A stretch of DNA of 64,000 bases from DATJGR01 sp963780795 (GCA_963780795.1 CAWADH010000005.1:310001-374000), one strand, 5' to 3'. Shown: positions 1-9,074, counted from the stretch's first letter. Notes: a model not told the origin generated them from the letters alone. Translations and numbers: made by a program.

Positions 1-1169
1 CCGCTCACCGCCACCATGCCCGCCTCGCCCGAGCCCGGCCGCACTTCACGGTGGTCTTCGGTGAACACCTTGCACGTCGGCCCCAGCGAAAAACGCGCCA
101 CGTCGACGGCCTGGTCGCGCGTCATCACGGAGCTGCCGAGCCCGAGCGCCTCCGACGACGCAAAGCCGTCGACCAGCGTCAGCGCCGGATTGTGGCGCAG
201 CAGCCCGGACTTGATTTCGCGCGTCCACATGACGCCCGAAGAGCTGATGAAGCGAAGCGAGGAGATATCGCGTTGGACCTTCGCGCCGTCCAACGCCTCC
301 ACGAGGGGGCGGGCAAATGCGTCGCCGACGATCGTTGCGGCCGTTACCCGATGACGCTCGATTGCCGCCAGCGCTTCGTCTGCGTCGAAGCTGCGCGCCG
401 GCAGCGTCACGCACGTTCCACCGTGCGTCATCGCGGACACGGCCGACAGCAGTCCGGTGCCGTGCATCATCGGCGGCAACGGCAGATTCACCGGCGGCGG
501 TTCCACCCGCAGACGCTCGATATACGTTGCCAGATCCGGCGATGGCGGCACGCCGATGCGCGGGTTGCCGCCAGCGCCGGTGCCTCTCCACAGGTCGTCG
601 TGGCGCCACATCACGCCTTTCGGCATGCCGGTCGTTCCACCGGTATATAGGAACAGCATGTCGTCGCCGGAGCGTTCGATGCCGAGCGGCGCGCCGCCGC
701 CGGCTCCCGCCAATGTCTCGTATTCGACGACGTCGTCCGCACCGGCATGACCGTCCGCGACTTCCACCCAGAGCAGCACCTTCGGAAGCTGCGCGCGAAT
801 CGCCGCCACGCGTCCGGCGAACTCGGCCGCGTACAGCACGACCGCGGCGTCGGCGTTGTCGAGCAGGTAAACGAGTTCGTGGTCGACGTAGCGGTAGTTG
901 ACATTGACATGCGTCAGGCGCGCTTTGAACGCGGCGGCGATGCCTTCGCTGTATTCGGCGCGATTGCGCATATAGAAGGCGATCTTGTCGCCCGAGCGCA
1001 CGCCGCGTTCGCGCAACGCGCGCGCCAGGTTGTTCGAGCGGCGGGTGAAATCACGCCAGCGCACAACCTGATCGGCGTGAATCAGCGCAATGCGCGACGG
1101 ATCGACCGTGGCGTCCACCGCATCGAGGATGTCGCCGTAGTTCCAGCCCGTCGCTCGTGTGCCCGACAT
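1..1169 (-). CDS. AMP-forming acyl-CoA synthetase (partial, C-terminus off window)
   Basis: ANL-superfamily ligase that would activate a carboxylic acid to its acyl-CoA through an acyl-adenylate. It reads without a stop from an ATG at 1169 to the window edge (389 residues). The AMP-binding signature LYTGGTTGMPKGVMW lies near residues 174-188, and the conserved HGTG-type segment (PPMMHGTGLL) follows. A purine-rich GGGGGA sits just upstream of the start. The C-terminal lid domain with the catalytic Lys is missing because the window ends. The MPKGVMW form recalls actinobacterial FadD enzymes of sterol and fatty-acid catabolism, but the substrate cannot be read. It is divergent from deaD across about 110 bp. 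Confidence 0.9.
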   Translation of the reverse strand, partial: MSGTRATGWNYGDILDAVDATVDPSRIALIHADQVVRWRDFTRRSNNLARALRERGVRSGDKIAFYMRNRAEYSEGIAAAFKARLTHVNVNYRYVDHELVYLLDNADAAVVLYAAEFAGRVAAIRAQLPKVLLWVEVADGHAGADDVVEYETLAGAGGGAPLGIERSGDDMLFLYTGGTTGMPKGVMWRHDDLWRGTGAGGNPRIGVPPSPDLATYIERLRVEPPPVNLPLPPMMHGTGLLSAVSAMTHGGTCVTLPARSFDADEALAAIERHRVTAATIVGDAFARPLVEALDGAKVQRDISSLRFISSSGVMWTREIKSGLLRHNPALTLVDGFASSEALGLGSSVMTRDQAVDVARFSLGPTCKVFTEDHREVRPGSGEAGMVAVS

Positions 1170-1278
1170 GTTTTCCCCCTTCGTACGATCGTCGAGACGA
1201 TAGCACAGCCCATCGCCGATCAGACTTGGCCATCCGAGTGCGCTACGCTGTCGCTTCTCTCGCCGTTCCGCAGACTCG

Positions 1279-3045
1279 ATGACCGAAGAAAAACTGCCGA
1301 CTTTCGCCGACTTCGACCTGATTCCGGAGGTGCTGGCAGCTGTCCGCGACGTCGGTTACGAGACACCGACGCCGATCCAGCTGCCCACCATTCCGTATCT
1401 GTTGGCGGGCCGCGACGTGGTCGGACAGGCGCAAACCGGAACCGGCAAGACCGCGGCCTTCGCGTTGCCGCTGCTGTCGCGTCTGGAGCTCAAGCGCGCC
1501 GACCCGCAGATTCTCGTGCTGACGCCCACGCGCGAACTCGCCATTCAGGTGGCCGAGGCGTTCCAGTCGTACGCGAGTCACCTGCGCGGTTTTCAGGTTC
1601 TGCCGGTGTACGGCGGCCAGGACTACGCCGTGCAACTGCGCCAGTTGAAGCGCGGCGTGCACGTGATCGTCGGCACGCCCGGTCGGCTGATGGACCACAT
1701 GCGCCGCGGCACGCTCAAGCTCGGTGGATTGAGCACGGTGGTGCTCGACGAAGCCGACGAAATGCTGCGAATGGGTTTCATCGAAGACGTCGAATGGATT
1801 CTCAGCCAGACGCCGCCGACGCGGCAGGTGGCGCTGTTCTCGGCGACGATGCCCGGCGCGATCCGTCGCATCGCGCAGCAGTACCTGCGCGATCCAGCCG
1901 AAGTCACGATCAAGTTGCGCACGACCACGGCCGAGACGATCCGTCAGCGCTATTGGATCGTCACTGGTGTGCACAAGCTCGATGCGTTGACGCGTCTGCT
2001 CGAAACGGAACCGTTCGACGGCATGCTGGTGTTCGTGCGCACGCGCATCGCCGCCGTCGAACTCGCCGAGCGCTTGCAGGCGCGCGGCTACGCGACGTCG
2101 GCACTGAACGGCGACATGCCGCAAAAGCAGCGCGAACAGACGATCACCCGGCTCAAAACCGGCAAGCTCGACATCCTCGTCGCCACTGACGTGGCAGCGC
2201 GCGGGCTCGACGTCGAACGCATCAGCCACGTCATCAACTTCGACATTCCGAACGACACCGAAGCGTACGTTCACCGTATCGGTCGCACCGGGCGCGCAGG
2301 GCGCAGCGGTGAAGCGATTCTTTTCGTCGCGCCGCGCGAACGCCATCTCTTGCGGGCGATCGAGAAAGCAACGCGGCAGCAGATCGAACCGATGGAGCTG
2401 CCGTCCGCCGAAACGGTGAACGACAAACGCATCGCCAAGTTCACGCAACGCATCACCGATACGCTCGCCACGCGCGACCTCGGCTTCTTCCGCGACATCA
2501 TCGTGCGCTACCAGCAGCAGCACGACGCCGATCCCGTCGATATCGCCGCCGCGCTCGCACAACTTGCGCAGGGCGAAAAACCGCTGCTGGTGAAAGACGT
2601 CCTCACGCTCGACAAACGTCCGCCCCGCGACGATGCGCGTCCGGAGAAGAAATACCCGGACAAACCGAGAAAAACGCCGCGCGCGCCAACCGTCGAGCTG
2701 CCGGCCGGCGTCGGAATGGAGCTCTACCGCGTGGAAGTTGGCCGCGCCAACGGCGTGCAGCCGGGCAACCTCGTTGGCGCCATCGCCAACGAAGCGGGAG
2801 TCGCGAGCGCGAACATCGGCCGCATCGAGATTTACGACGCGCACAGCACCGTCGAGCTTCCCGAAGGGATGCCGAAAGAAATCTTCCGGCTGCTGAAGAA
2901 GGTCTGGGTTTCAGGCCGCCAGCTCGACATCAGCAAAGTCGGCAGCGCGCCTGAAGCAACGCGGCCGATCAAGAAACGCAGCGCCCCGCCGCGCAAATCG
3001 AACGCCGACAACAAGCCGCGCAAGCCCGCGAAAGAACGCGGCTGA
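1279..3045 (+). CDS. deaD: DEAD-box ATP-dependent RNA helicase DeaD/CsdA
   Basis: Cytoplasmic RNA helicase that unwinds structured RNA in ribosome assembly and mRNA turnover. The 588-residue protein shows a Q-motif (TPIQ, about 31), Walker A AQTGTGKT (51-58), PTRELA, TPGR, DEAD (157-160), SAT and the motif VI HRIGRTGRAGR. The C-terminal third carries a DbpA-type RNA-binding fold (about 475-550, VGMELYRVEVGR onward) and a basic tail rich in Lys, Arg and Pro. Length and the extra RNA-binding domain fit DeaD/CsdA better than the shorter RhlE or SrmB. The ATG at 1279 directly precedes the Q-motif region. Confidence 0.95.
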   Translation: MTEEKLPTFADFDLIPEVLAAVRDVGYETPTPIQLPTIPYLLAGRDVVGQAQTGTGKTAAFALPLLSRLELKRADPQILVLTPTRELAIQVAEAFQSYASHLRGFQVLPVYGGQDYAVQLRQLKRGVHVIVGTPGRLMDHMRRGTLKLGGLSTVVLDEADEMLRMGFIEDVEWILSQTPPTRQVALFSATMPGAIRRIAQQYLRDPAEVTIKLRTTTAETIRQRYWIVTGVHKLDALTRLLETEPFDGMLVFVRTRIAAVELAERLQARGYATSALNGDMPQKQREQTITRLKTGKLDILVATDVAARGLDVERISHVINFDIPNDTEAYVHRIGRTGRAGRSGEAILFVAPRERHLLRAIEKATRQQIEPMELPSAETVNDKRIAKFTQRITDTLATRDLGFFRDIIVRYQQQHDADPVDIAAALAQLAQGEKPLLVKDVLTLDKRPPRDDARPEKKYPDKPRKTPRAPTVELPAGVGMELYRVEVGRANGVQPGNLVGAIANEAGVASANIGRIEIYDAHSTVELPEGMPKEIFRLLKKVWVSGRQLDISKVGSAPEATRPIKKRSAPPRKSNADNKPRKPAKERG

Positions 3046-3141
3046 CGCATCGACGAGAGTCCATTGATCGCTTGCCTACGGACGGGGAGCCGCGCAAGAT
3101 TGCGCATCGCTCGCATACCACGCGTTGCAAGGAGGAAGTTC

Positions 3142-3183
3142 ATGAGTGTCGCATCGATGTTCCATCGCAGGATGGGGCGGTAA
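3142..3183 (+). CDS. Possible 13-residue leader ORF upstream of rsgA
   Basis: A near-perfect Shine-Dalgarno (AAGGAGGA, 3129-3136) stands 5 nt before an ATG that opens a 13-codon frame ending in TAA (MSVASMFHRRMGR). It is the only notable feature in the 285 bp between deaD and rsgA. It could be an upstream ORF that tunes translation of rsgA, a small protein, or chance. No hairpins or amino-acid runs typical of attenuation leaders are seen. Confidence 0.25.
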   Translation: MSVASMFHRRMGR

Positions 3184-3330
3184 CGAAAAGGCCGGCGCCA
3201 CGTTCCTCTTTCGAGCTCCCCTTCTCTCCCCTTCCCATTCTGCTTCGTCACCCGACGGGTTCTCCGACGCTCGGAGGCTCAGACATAGCACTTGCCGGCG
3301 CGACGCACCGGCTTCGAGGAAGGGTTTTCG

Positions 3331-4386
3331 ATGACTAAGCAATACACGCTCGTCAGCCTCGGCTGGAGAGCATTCTTCCAACAGCAACTCTCGATCGACG
3401 AAGTCGATCAGGCGCGGCCGGCCCGCGTGCTGACGGTTCAACGCAGCGGCATCACGGTGGGCGATACACAAGGCGAACGGCACATCGCGCTCGCCAGCAA
3501 GTGGTTCTCGGTACCGGCGGAACAACGGCCGGCGATCGGCGATTGGGTGCTGCTCACCGAGCAGGGCGATACGGTGACGCGCGTGCTCGACCGACACAGC
3601 GTCTTCACGCGTGTCACCGCCGGCGTGAAGGCCGATCTGCAGGTGATCGCCGCAAACGTCGACACGCTGTTCGTGGTTACGTCGTGCAACGAGGAATTCA
3701 AACTATCTCGTCTGGAGCGCTACCTTGCGCTGGCCATGGAAGCGCACGTCGAGCCGGTCGTGATATTGACGAAGGCCGATCTGTGCGATTCGGTCGACGA
3801 ATACCTCGGCGCGGTGAGAGGCATTCACAAGAGCGTGGCGATCGAGTGCGTCAACGCGCTCGATCCCGCTGCGATCGACGGCGTTCGGGCGTGGTGTCAG
3901 CCCGGCCAGACGATCGCGCTCATCGGCTCGTCGGGCGTCGGCAAATCCACGTTGCTGAACAGCCTCGCCGGCGAGCGCAAGCAGGAGACGGGCGGCATTC
4001 GCGAGAGCGACTCGAGCGGTCGCCACACCACCTCGCACCGGTCGTTACACCTGTTGCCGAACGGCGCGCTGCTGCTCGATTCCCCCGGCATGCGCGAACT
4101 GAAGATGGTCGATGCGGAACAGGGTGTGACCGAGATGTTCGCCGACGTCGGCGACCTCGCACTGCAATGCCGCTTCACCGATTGCGGTCACGAGGAGGAA
4201 CCGGGCTGCGCAGTGCAGGCGGCGATCGCATCGGGTGCGCTCGACGAACGGCGGCTGCACAACTACCGCAAGCTGTTGCGCGAACAGGCTCGCCACACCG
4301 ACTCGATCGCGGTGCAACGACATCGCAACCGGCAGTTCGCGAAGCACGTCAAGCGCGTGGTCGCGGAGAAGGATAAAAGGCGCTGA
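3331..4386 (+). CDS. rsgA: Ribosome small-subunit-dependent GTPase RsgA (YjeQ/EngC)
   Basis: Circularly permuted GTPase that acts in late 30S subunit maturation. The 351-residue protein has the family order: an N-terminal OB-fold region, G4 TKAD (147-150), G1 GSSGVGKST (199-207), G3 DSPG (250-253), then a C-terminal zinc knuckle with Cys280, Cys285, His287 and Cys293. The ATG at 3331 is preferred over an in-frame GTG-type start 13 codons upstream because GAGGAAGG (3316-3323) is well spaced and the family starts there. The gene lies tail-to-tail with the phosphatase at 4391, 4 nt away. Confidence 0.95.
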   Translation: MTKQYTLVSLGWRAFFQQQLSIDEVDQARPARVLTVQRSGITVGDTQGERHIALASKWFSVPAEQRPAIGDWVLLTEQGDTVTRVLDRHSVFTRVTAGVKADLQVIAANVDTLFVVTSCNEEFKLSRLERYLALAMEAHVEPVVILTKADLCDSVDEYLGAVRGIHKSVAIECVNALDPAAIDGVRAWCQPGQTIALIGSSGVGKSTLLNSLAGERKQETGGIRESDSSGRHTTSHRSLHLLPNGALLLDSPGMRELKMVDAEQGVTEMFADVGDLALQCRFTDCGHEEEPGCAVQAAIASGALDERRLHNYRKLLREQARHTDSIAVQRHRNRQFAKHVKRVVAEKDKRR

Positions 4387-4397
4387 CGGTTCAGCGC
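4371..4397 (-). terminator. Rho-independent terminator for the phosphatase/holin transcript
   Basis: On the minus strand GCGCTGA, loop ACCG, TCAGCGC forms a 7-bp stem directly followed by CTTTTATCC. It lies at the convergent junction with rsgA and overlaps the stop codons of both genes. Confidence 0.5.
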
Positions 4398-5107
4398 TTC
4401 GCCGCCGCGGCGATGCGTTGGGCCGCGCGTTCCATGTCGGTGAGCCCGATGCCGCGCTTGCTGAGGTTGTAGCCGGTGATGTTGATGCCGCGCACGAGAT
4501 AGCGCTCGACGCGAGCGCCGTCCATGTCGACGTCGACGATGTTGATGCAGCAGGCGTCCTGTTCGATGCCGACCGTACCCTGCCACGGCAGATTCATCAC
4601 GTGGTTCAGCAGCAGGCGGTTGACGCCGCCGTGCGCCACGATCAGCAGCGTGCGCCAGCTGGCGTCGCTGACGAGCGCGGTAAACGCCGGAATCACGCGA
4701 CGCTCGAAATCGGCGAAGCGTTCGCCGCCGAGAAAACGCGAATCGGCCTGCGCGGCATCGGCCCATGGATTGGCGACATGGCGGATCCAGCTCTGCATGT
4801 CGGTGACTTTGTGGTGGTGATCCGGCCCGTGGATCTCTTCGAGACCCGCTGACACTTCGAGCACCGGCTTTGCCCGACCCGCCAGGATGAGGCCCGCGGT
4901 GGCGCGGGTGCGCGGCAGACCGGAACAGACTGCCCGATCGAACTCGACGTCGGCCAGCACCTCGCTCTGCCGTCGCGCCTGACTTTCGCCGTCAGGCGTC
5001 AGGCCGACGATGCGCGTGTCCGTAACCGGTGTGCCGTCGTCGCGCAGATACGCCGCTTCGGCGTGTCGCAGCAGATAGATCCGACGACGATCCGGCTCCT
5101 TGAACAT
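4391..5107 (-). CDS. Histidine phosphatase family protein (phosphoglycerate-mutase-like)
   Basis: Branch-2-type histidine phosphatase superfamily enzyme with the catalytic RHAE box (LLRHAEAA, residues 12-19), a Pro-Arg-Thr-Arg segment (GLPRTRAT, second phosphate-pocket Arg) and the second catalytic His in IVAHGGVNR. The 238 residues are compatible with a small-molecule phosphatase, but neither the cobalamin-pathway CobC nor a phosphoglycerate mutase is clearly indicated. Its ATG at 5107 abuts the stop codon of the holin-like gene (zero gap), so the two are probably cotranscribed. Confidence 0.85.
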   Translation of the reverse strand: MFKEPDRRRIYLLRHAEAAYLRDDGTPVTDTRIVGLTPDGESQARRQSEVLADVEFDRAVCSGLPRTRATAGLILAGRAKPVLEVSAGLEEIHGPDHHHKVTDMQSWIRHVANPWADAAQADSRFLGGERFADFERRVIPAFTALVSDASWRTLLIVAHGGVNRLLLNHVMNLPWQGTVGIEQDACCINIVDVDMDGARVERYLVRGINITGYNLSKRGIGLTDMERAAQRIAAAAKR

Positions 5108-5488
5108 CTACGATCGCCGCTGCATCACGATCACCTCGTACCGTCCTTTCGGACCGATGAACGACGAGGCGAGCCACGAGGTGATGCTGACGACGAGCGC
5201 ACCCAGCAGCGCGGCGCCGAACCCGCTCAACGTGAATCCATCGAGCAACGCCGCAACGAGGCCGAACATTGCCGCGTTCACCACCAGAATGAACAGACCC
5301 AGCGTGATCAGCGTGAACGGCAGCGTGATCAGCAGCACGACGGGCCGCAGCAGCGCGTTGACGATACCGAGCCACAACGCGGCGAACAGCAGCGTCCAGC
5401 CGCCCTCTATGTCGACACCGGGCACGATCTGCGACGCAACCCAGAGTCCGAACGCGGAAATCGCCAGACGCAGCAGGAATCCGTTCAT
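5108..5488 (-). CDS. Phage-holin-4-like membrane protein (YvlD family)
   Basis: Small integral membrane protein of 126 residues with four hydrophobic helices. It has the family pattern of an N-terminal LRLAISAFGLWVAS helix, then NALLRPVVLLITLPFTLITLG, then a Gly/Ala-rich third helix. Such proteins (DUF360/phage holin 4) are chromosomal and of unknown role despite the name. It is the first gene of a two-gene unit with the histidine phosphatase and follows the TolQ-like gene by 13 nt. Confidence 0.85.
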   Translation of the reverse strand: MNGFLLRLAISAFGLWVASQIVPGVDIEGGWTLLFAALWLGIVNALLRPVVLLITLPFTLITLGLFILVVNAAMFGLVAALLDGFTLSGFGAALLGALVVSITSWLASSFIGPKGRYEVIVMQRRS

Positions 5489-5501
5489 GGTTTCCTGCCA
5501 C

Positions 5502-6398
5502 TCAGCGCTGACGGACGAGTCGCTCGCTCGTCAGCGGTGTCGGCACGAGCGGGCGCTCGGTGCCGTCGACCAGACTCGTGCGCAGGTTGCTGATCAGGTG
5601 CTCTTCCGCGTACTCCTGCGTATCGAGCGCGAGCCGCTCCTGGGCGAGCTGCAGTTCGTGAATGACGTACATCACGATGATCGACAGCGTCAGGGCGGTG
5701 AACGTCGAATTGAACGACACGCCGAGGCCGCCGGTCAGCGCGCCGGGATTGTTGCTGCTCAACGCGAACTGCGCGCTCTGCAGCGCTTCACCGAGACCGC
5801 GCACCGTTCCGACGAAGCCGATGGCCGGAATCGACCACGCGCCGAACCGCACCATCGCCAGTTCCGAGTCCATCCGCGCGGCTTCGATTTCCACCACCTG
5901 ATGCACGGTCGTCGCGGCGTCCTGCACGTTCTGCGTGGCGCCGAAACGTTTCAGCGCCGAACGCAGCACGCGCGGCACCACCGATTCGCTCAGCGCCGCC
6001 GGAATCTGGTCGAGCTGCCGGATGTGGTCGCGCACGTCGTCGGGCAACACGCACGAACCCGGCGGCATCTGCATCAGGTCCTGATCGAGCAGCTTGCGGA
6101 AGCGCGACACTTTGTAGCCTTGTCGGGCCGCCAGCAGCAACGACCACAGGCACATGATGATCGCGGCTTCCGGTTCGGGTTCCTGAATGATGACCAGGAT
6201 CGAGCGCTTGCCCTTGTAGTTCGGATCGGCATTCACCAGATTCTGCTGTTCGACCATGAAGTGCTCGGCCGCGGGACGCACGTAGATCGCGTACGTCGCC
6301 TGAACGATCAGCGTGAGGATCAGCAACATCCCGACGTTGAAGATCCGGTCGAACGTCTTGTTCGTTTCGAGGTTCGAAAGGAAGCTCAAACCGGCCAT
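5502..6398 (-). CDS. MotA/TolQ/ExbB proton-channel family protein
   Basis: Inner-membrane protein of 298 residues with the ExbB/TolQ core. It has an N-terminal helix (LLILTLIVQATYAIYV), a cytoplasmic segment, and the conserved C-terminal block GFVGTVRGLGEAL followed by a TM segment (TFTALTLSIIVMYVIH). The family couples proton flow to envelope work through an ExbD/TolR partner. No ExbD/TolR gene flanks it: upstream lies a divergent small protein and downstream the holin-like gene. The ATG at 6398 gives a normal N-terminus; longer in-frame starts add residues that do not look coding. Confidence 0.85.
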   Translation of the reverse strand: MAGLSFLSNLETNKTFDRIFNVGMLLILTLIVQATYAIYVRPAAEHFMVEQQNLVNADPNYKGKRSILVIIQEPEPEAAIIMCLWSLLLAARQGYKVSRFRKLLDQDLMQMPPGSCVLPDDVRDHIRQLDQIPAALSESVVPRVLRSALKRFGATQNVQDAATTVHQVVEIEAARMDSELAMVRFGAWSIPAIGFVGTVRGLGEALQSAQFALSSNNPGALTGGLGVSFNSTFTALTLSIIVMYVIHELQLAQERLALDTQEYAEEHLISNLRTSLVDGTERPLVPTPLTSERLVRQR

Positions 6399-6552
6399 AA
6401 CCACACTCCACAACTCGCCGGATTTTCCGTCGTTCCCCAAACCCTGTCCATCATGCCGGTCCCGCAGTCGGACGTGTGGCCTCCGGACGCGACGTACAAA
6501 GAGGGCACAAAGGGCTGCGTGTCCGGCGCGCGGTGCAGTATAGAGTCGCGCG

Positions 6553-7023
6553 ATGGCAAAGATCTCACCCGTGCTCCCCGACGACTGGCTCGCCACCTAC
6601 ATCCGCAACTGCGTGGTCGACACGCTGGCGCCGTCGGAACGCATGCAGTTCCGCATAGCGTGTGGACGCGGCGCCGAGGCAGTTGCCTTGTGGGCCGATG
6701 CGACGTTGCCCAAATACACCTCGGTGTGGCGGCGGCTGAAGAGCGCGCAACGCCAACGCCGCTTCCGCGCCGTGCCGAGCACCGAAAAGTGGATGACCGA
6801 CTGGAAAGCCGCGGAACGCACGCTGGGCAAGACCGTCACCGCCGTGCTGCGTCGCAATCGCGCCGTGCTCGGCAAAACACCGAGCGCGACACCGGCCGAA
6901 ATGCTCACTGCGGCTCTGTTTGCTTTCGAAGAGTCGCTGCCGGAAGCGCACGCCTCGACCTCGATCGAGGATACTGCGCATCCGCCGCGCAGCGCCGAGC
7001 GCAGTCCTACTGCGAAACACTGA
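6553..7023 (+). CDS. Hypothetical protein (156 aa)
   Basis: I do not recognise a family. The protein is soluble and basic in its middle (WRRLKSAQRQRRFRAV; RRNRAVLGK) with a short acidic, Ser/Pro-rich C-terminus and no signal peptide. It is the only open frame in the stretch, has high third-position GC and begins with an ATG. Its last 17 bases overlap the 3' end of the convergent alpha/beta hydrolase. A nucleic-acid-binding role would be a guess from charge alone. Confidence 0.55.
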   Translation: MAKISPVLPDDWLATYIRNCVVDTLAPSERMQFRIACGRGAEAVALWADATLPKYTSVWRRLKSAQRQRRFRAVPSTEKWMTDWKAAERTLGKTVTAVLRRNRAVLGKTPSATPAEMLTAALFAFEESLPEAHASTSIEDTAHPPRSAERSPTAKH

Positions 7024-7783
7024 AGCCGATCTTGCGTTTGGTCTTGCCTTCGCCGGCCAGATAGCGCGCTAGAAACTCCGCCGAATAGTCGAGTTCCTCC
7101 ACCGGCACTTCGGGATGCAGTCCGGGGTTCGCGTGCAGGCGCTTGTCGTCCGAAGCCATGCGGTCGAACAGGTCCAGGTATTGTTCGCGGGTGAACAGCT
7201 CGTCGTGCAGCTGCATCAGGAACAGCACCGGACATGCGATCGCGGCCGCGGCATCGCAGATCTGTTGGCGATACGTCTCAGTCGGGCCGGTGATTCCCAT
7301 CAACCCCAGCACGGCCACGCGGATGCGCGGCTCGGCGGCGACGAGCGGAGCGCCGAAGATCGTTCCCATCGACAGTCCCCAGTAACCGACCGGTCCGGAA
7401 CCCACGTCGGCAAGGCGCTGCACCTCGTCCAGAACCGTGCGCCAGTCGCCGAGCATGTCGTCCACGCATCCATCGCGCCGCCACTCCACGGCGAACGCGC
7501 CGCGCGCGCCGTCGCCCACCTTGCGGCGACCGTGGACGGGACCGTCGATCGCCAGCGCCGAGAAGCCGTACTCGACCACCAGCTTGCGCGCGACGTAGGG
7601 AATCGGCGTCTGGTGCCGGTCACCGGACGCACCGTGGCCGAACAACACCAGCGGTTTCGCAGTCGATTGCTTTTGCGGCGTCCACAGTACGCCGGGCACG
7701 GTTCGTTCGCCGCGCGCCAGCGCGAATTCGCGCTGCAGAACGCCGTTGCCTACCGCTTCTTCCAGCCACTGCAGACCTTTCAT
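7007..7783 (-). CDS. Alpha/beta hydrolase (dienelactone-hydrolase-like)
   Basis: Serine hydrolase of 258 residues. It shows the oxyanion region LVLFGHGASGD, the nucleophile elbow GLSMG (preceded by GPVGYW), an acidic residue in the MQLHDELF segment and a His near ANPGLHPEVP. The substrate is unknown. The ATG at 7783 is chosen because it overlaps the stop of the hemolysin III gene by 4 nt (ATGA), the usual coupling arrangement in this window. Confidence 0.85.
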   Translation of the reverse strand: MKGLQWLEEAVGNGVLQREFALARGERTVPGVLWTPQKQSTAKPLVLFGHGASGDRHQTPIPYVARKLVVEYGFSALAIDGPVHGRRKVGDGARGAFAVEWRRDGCVDDMLGDWRTVLDEVQRLADVGSGPVGYWGLSMGTIFGAPLVAAEPRIRVAVLGLMGITGPTETYRQQICDAAAAIACPVLFLMQLHDELFTREQYLDLFDRMASDDKRLHANPGLHPEVPVEELDYSAEFLARYLAGEGKTKRKIGFSVSQ

Positions 7784-8454
7784 GCGCTCTCCTCGACCGG
7801 CACCAGCCGCCATATGTACACGAAGTGCCACGATACGCCGGCGAGCACGAACAGATGAAACAGTTCGTGAGGACCGACGATCCCCGGCAACGGCACCGGC
7901 CACCGCGAGAACTCGAGCGCAGCGCCCGCTGTGTACGCGAGCGCGCCCCAAACGAGCGGACCGAGGGGCGACCAGCCATGTCTGCGCCCAAGCGCCAGCA
8001 ACGACACGATGCCGACCCAGCCGAGACCGAGGTAGAGAAGCAAGCCGACCCACTCCGGAATTCGGTCGAAGAACACCGCTTTCAACACGATACCGGCGAT
8101 GGCGCACGCCCACACCAGCCCCAATACGCCCCATCGCATGAAACCCCGGAACTGGATGACGTGGATGGGCGTGTACGTTGCGGCAATCAGGAAAAAGATT
8201 CCTGCGTGATCGAGGCGCTGCAGCACTGCTTTCGGCGTGCCATCGGGCTGGAGCAGATGGAACACGCCGCTCATCGCCAGCGCGAACACCACACCCACGG
8301 CGTACACGACGAGCGCAATGACGCGCAGTGCATTGCCGCGGCCTCGCGCAATCAGCATTCCGCCCAGTACGGCGAACGCACCGGCGCCGATCAGATGCGT
8401 CAGCGAACTGACCGGCTCGCTGAAACCGGCGATCGCCAGGATGGGTGTATTCAC
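7780..8454 (-). CDS. Hemolysin III family protein (PAQR-like, 7 TM)
   Basis: Integral membrane protein of 224 residues with seven hydrophobic segments. It carries the family's zinc-ligand motifs: SGVFHLL in the second helix region, RLDHAGIFFLI, and the C-terminal HELFHLFVLAG with paired His. Bacterial members are annotated as hemolysins but resemble eukaryotic adipoQ/progestin receptors; their role is unclear. It is coupled to the downstream hydrolase by a 4-nt overlap. A short gap separates it from the divergent GST remnant. Confidence 0.9.
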   Translation of the reverse strand: MNTPILAIAGFSEPVSSLTHLIGAGAFAVLGGMLIARGRGNALRVIALVVYAVGVVFALAMSGVFHLLQPDGTPKAVLQRLDHAGIFFLIAATYTPIHVIQFRGFMRWGVLGLVWACAIAGIVLKAVFFDRIPEWVGLLLYLGLGWVGIVSLLALGRRHGWSPLGPLVWGALAYTAGAALEFSRWPVPLPGIVGPHELFHLFVLAGVSWHFVYIWRLVPVEESA

Positions 8455-8504
8455 CCGCGTACGGTGCCTATGACGGCGTCCGCTTCGCGATGGCCTGCGC
8501 TTCC

Positions 8505-9074
8505 ATGATCACCCTGCACCATCTCAACAACTCCCGTTCGCAACGGATTCTGTGGCTGCTGGAAGAACTCGAACTGCCGTACGAGATCGCGATCTATCAG
8601 CGCGACGCGGAGACGCGGCTCGCGCCGGAGGCGTTGAGCGCGCCGGAGTTCGCAGACTACCTGCATTGGCTGCACTACGCCGAAGGCTCCGCCGTTACGC
8701 CGATGCTGTTCGAGTTCTACCTGGGGTTGCTCGCCGGCGCCACCGACGCGCTGTCGGCCACCATGAGCGCGCAGATCGTGCAGCAACTCACCTACATAAA
8801 AGGTGCACTGAAGCAGCGCAGCTTCTTCGTCGGCTCGCACTTCACCGCGGCCGACATCCAGATGACGTTCGTGCTCGAGGTCGCGCGGGCGCGCGGTCGT
8901 CTATCCGGCTACCCGCGATCGGACGCGCGTTACGGCGCGGCGTCGGTCTCGCCGAAGTCTGCCGCAAACATGTCCCACCCCGCCACGCACAATGCGGCGA
9001 TGATCGGACCAATAACGAAACCCGATAGACCGAACGCGGTGATGCCACCGAGCGTCGACAGCAGAATCAGATAG
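8505..9074 (+). pseudogene. Glutathione S-transferase remnant with internal deletion and lost C-terminus
   Basis: The N-terminus (MITLHHLNNSRSQRILWLLE) and the helical-domain segment (LHWLHYAEGSAVTPM, later HFTAADIQMTF) are clear GST sequence. The part between them that normally holds the HPLGKSPVI and ESGAI glutathione-binding loops, roughly 45 residues, is absent. The reading frame is kept, and the junction lies near two copies of GCGCCGGAG (about 8621 and 8639). After ARGRLSGYP (about 8915) the GST sequence stops, and the frame runs antisense into the AI-2E gene until 9074. Both losses would remove the G-site and the last helices, so I call it a pseudogene although it is open. Confidence 0.7.

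Noticed and set aside
1243..2844. Long minus-strand frame (533 codons) opposite deaD
   Set aside because: Antisense to a clear DEAD-box helicase; Arg/His-rich with no motifs.
6553..6600. TATAGAG near 6537 as a promoter of the 156-residue gene
   Set aside because: No -35 element at a usable distance.
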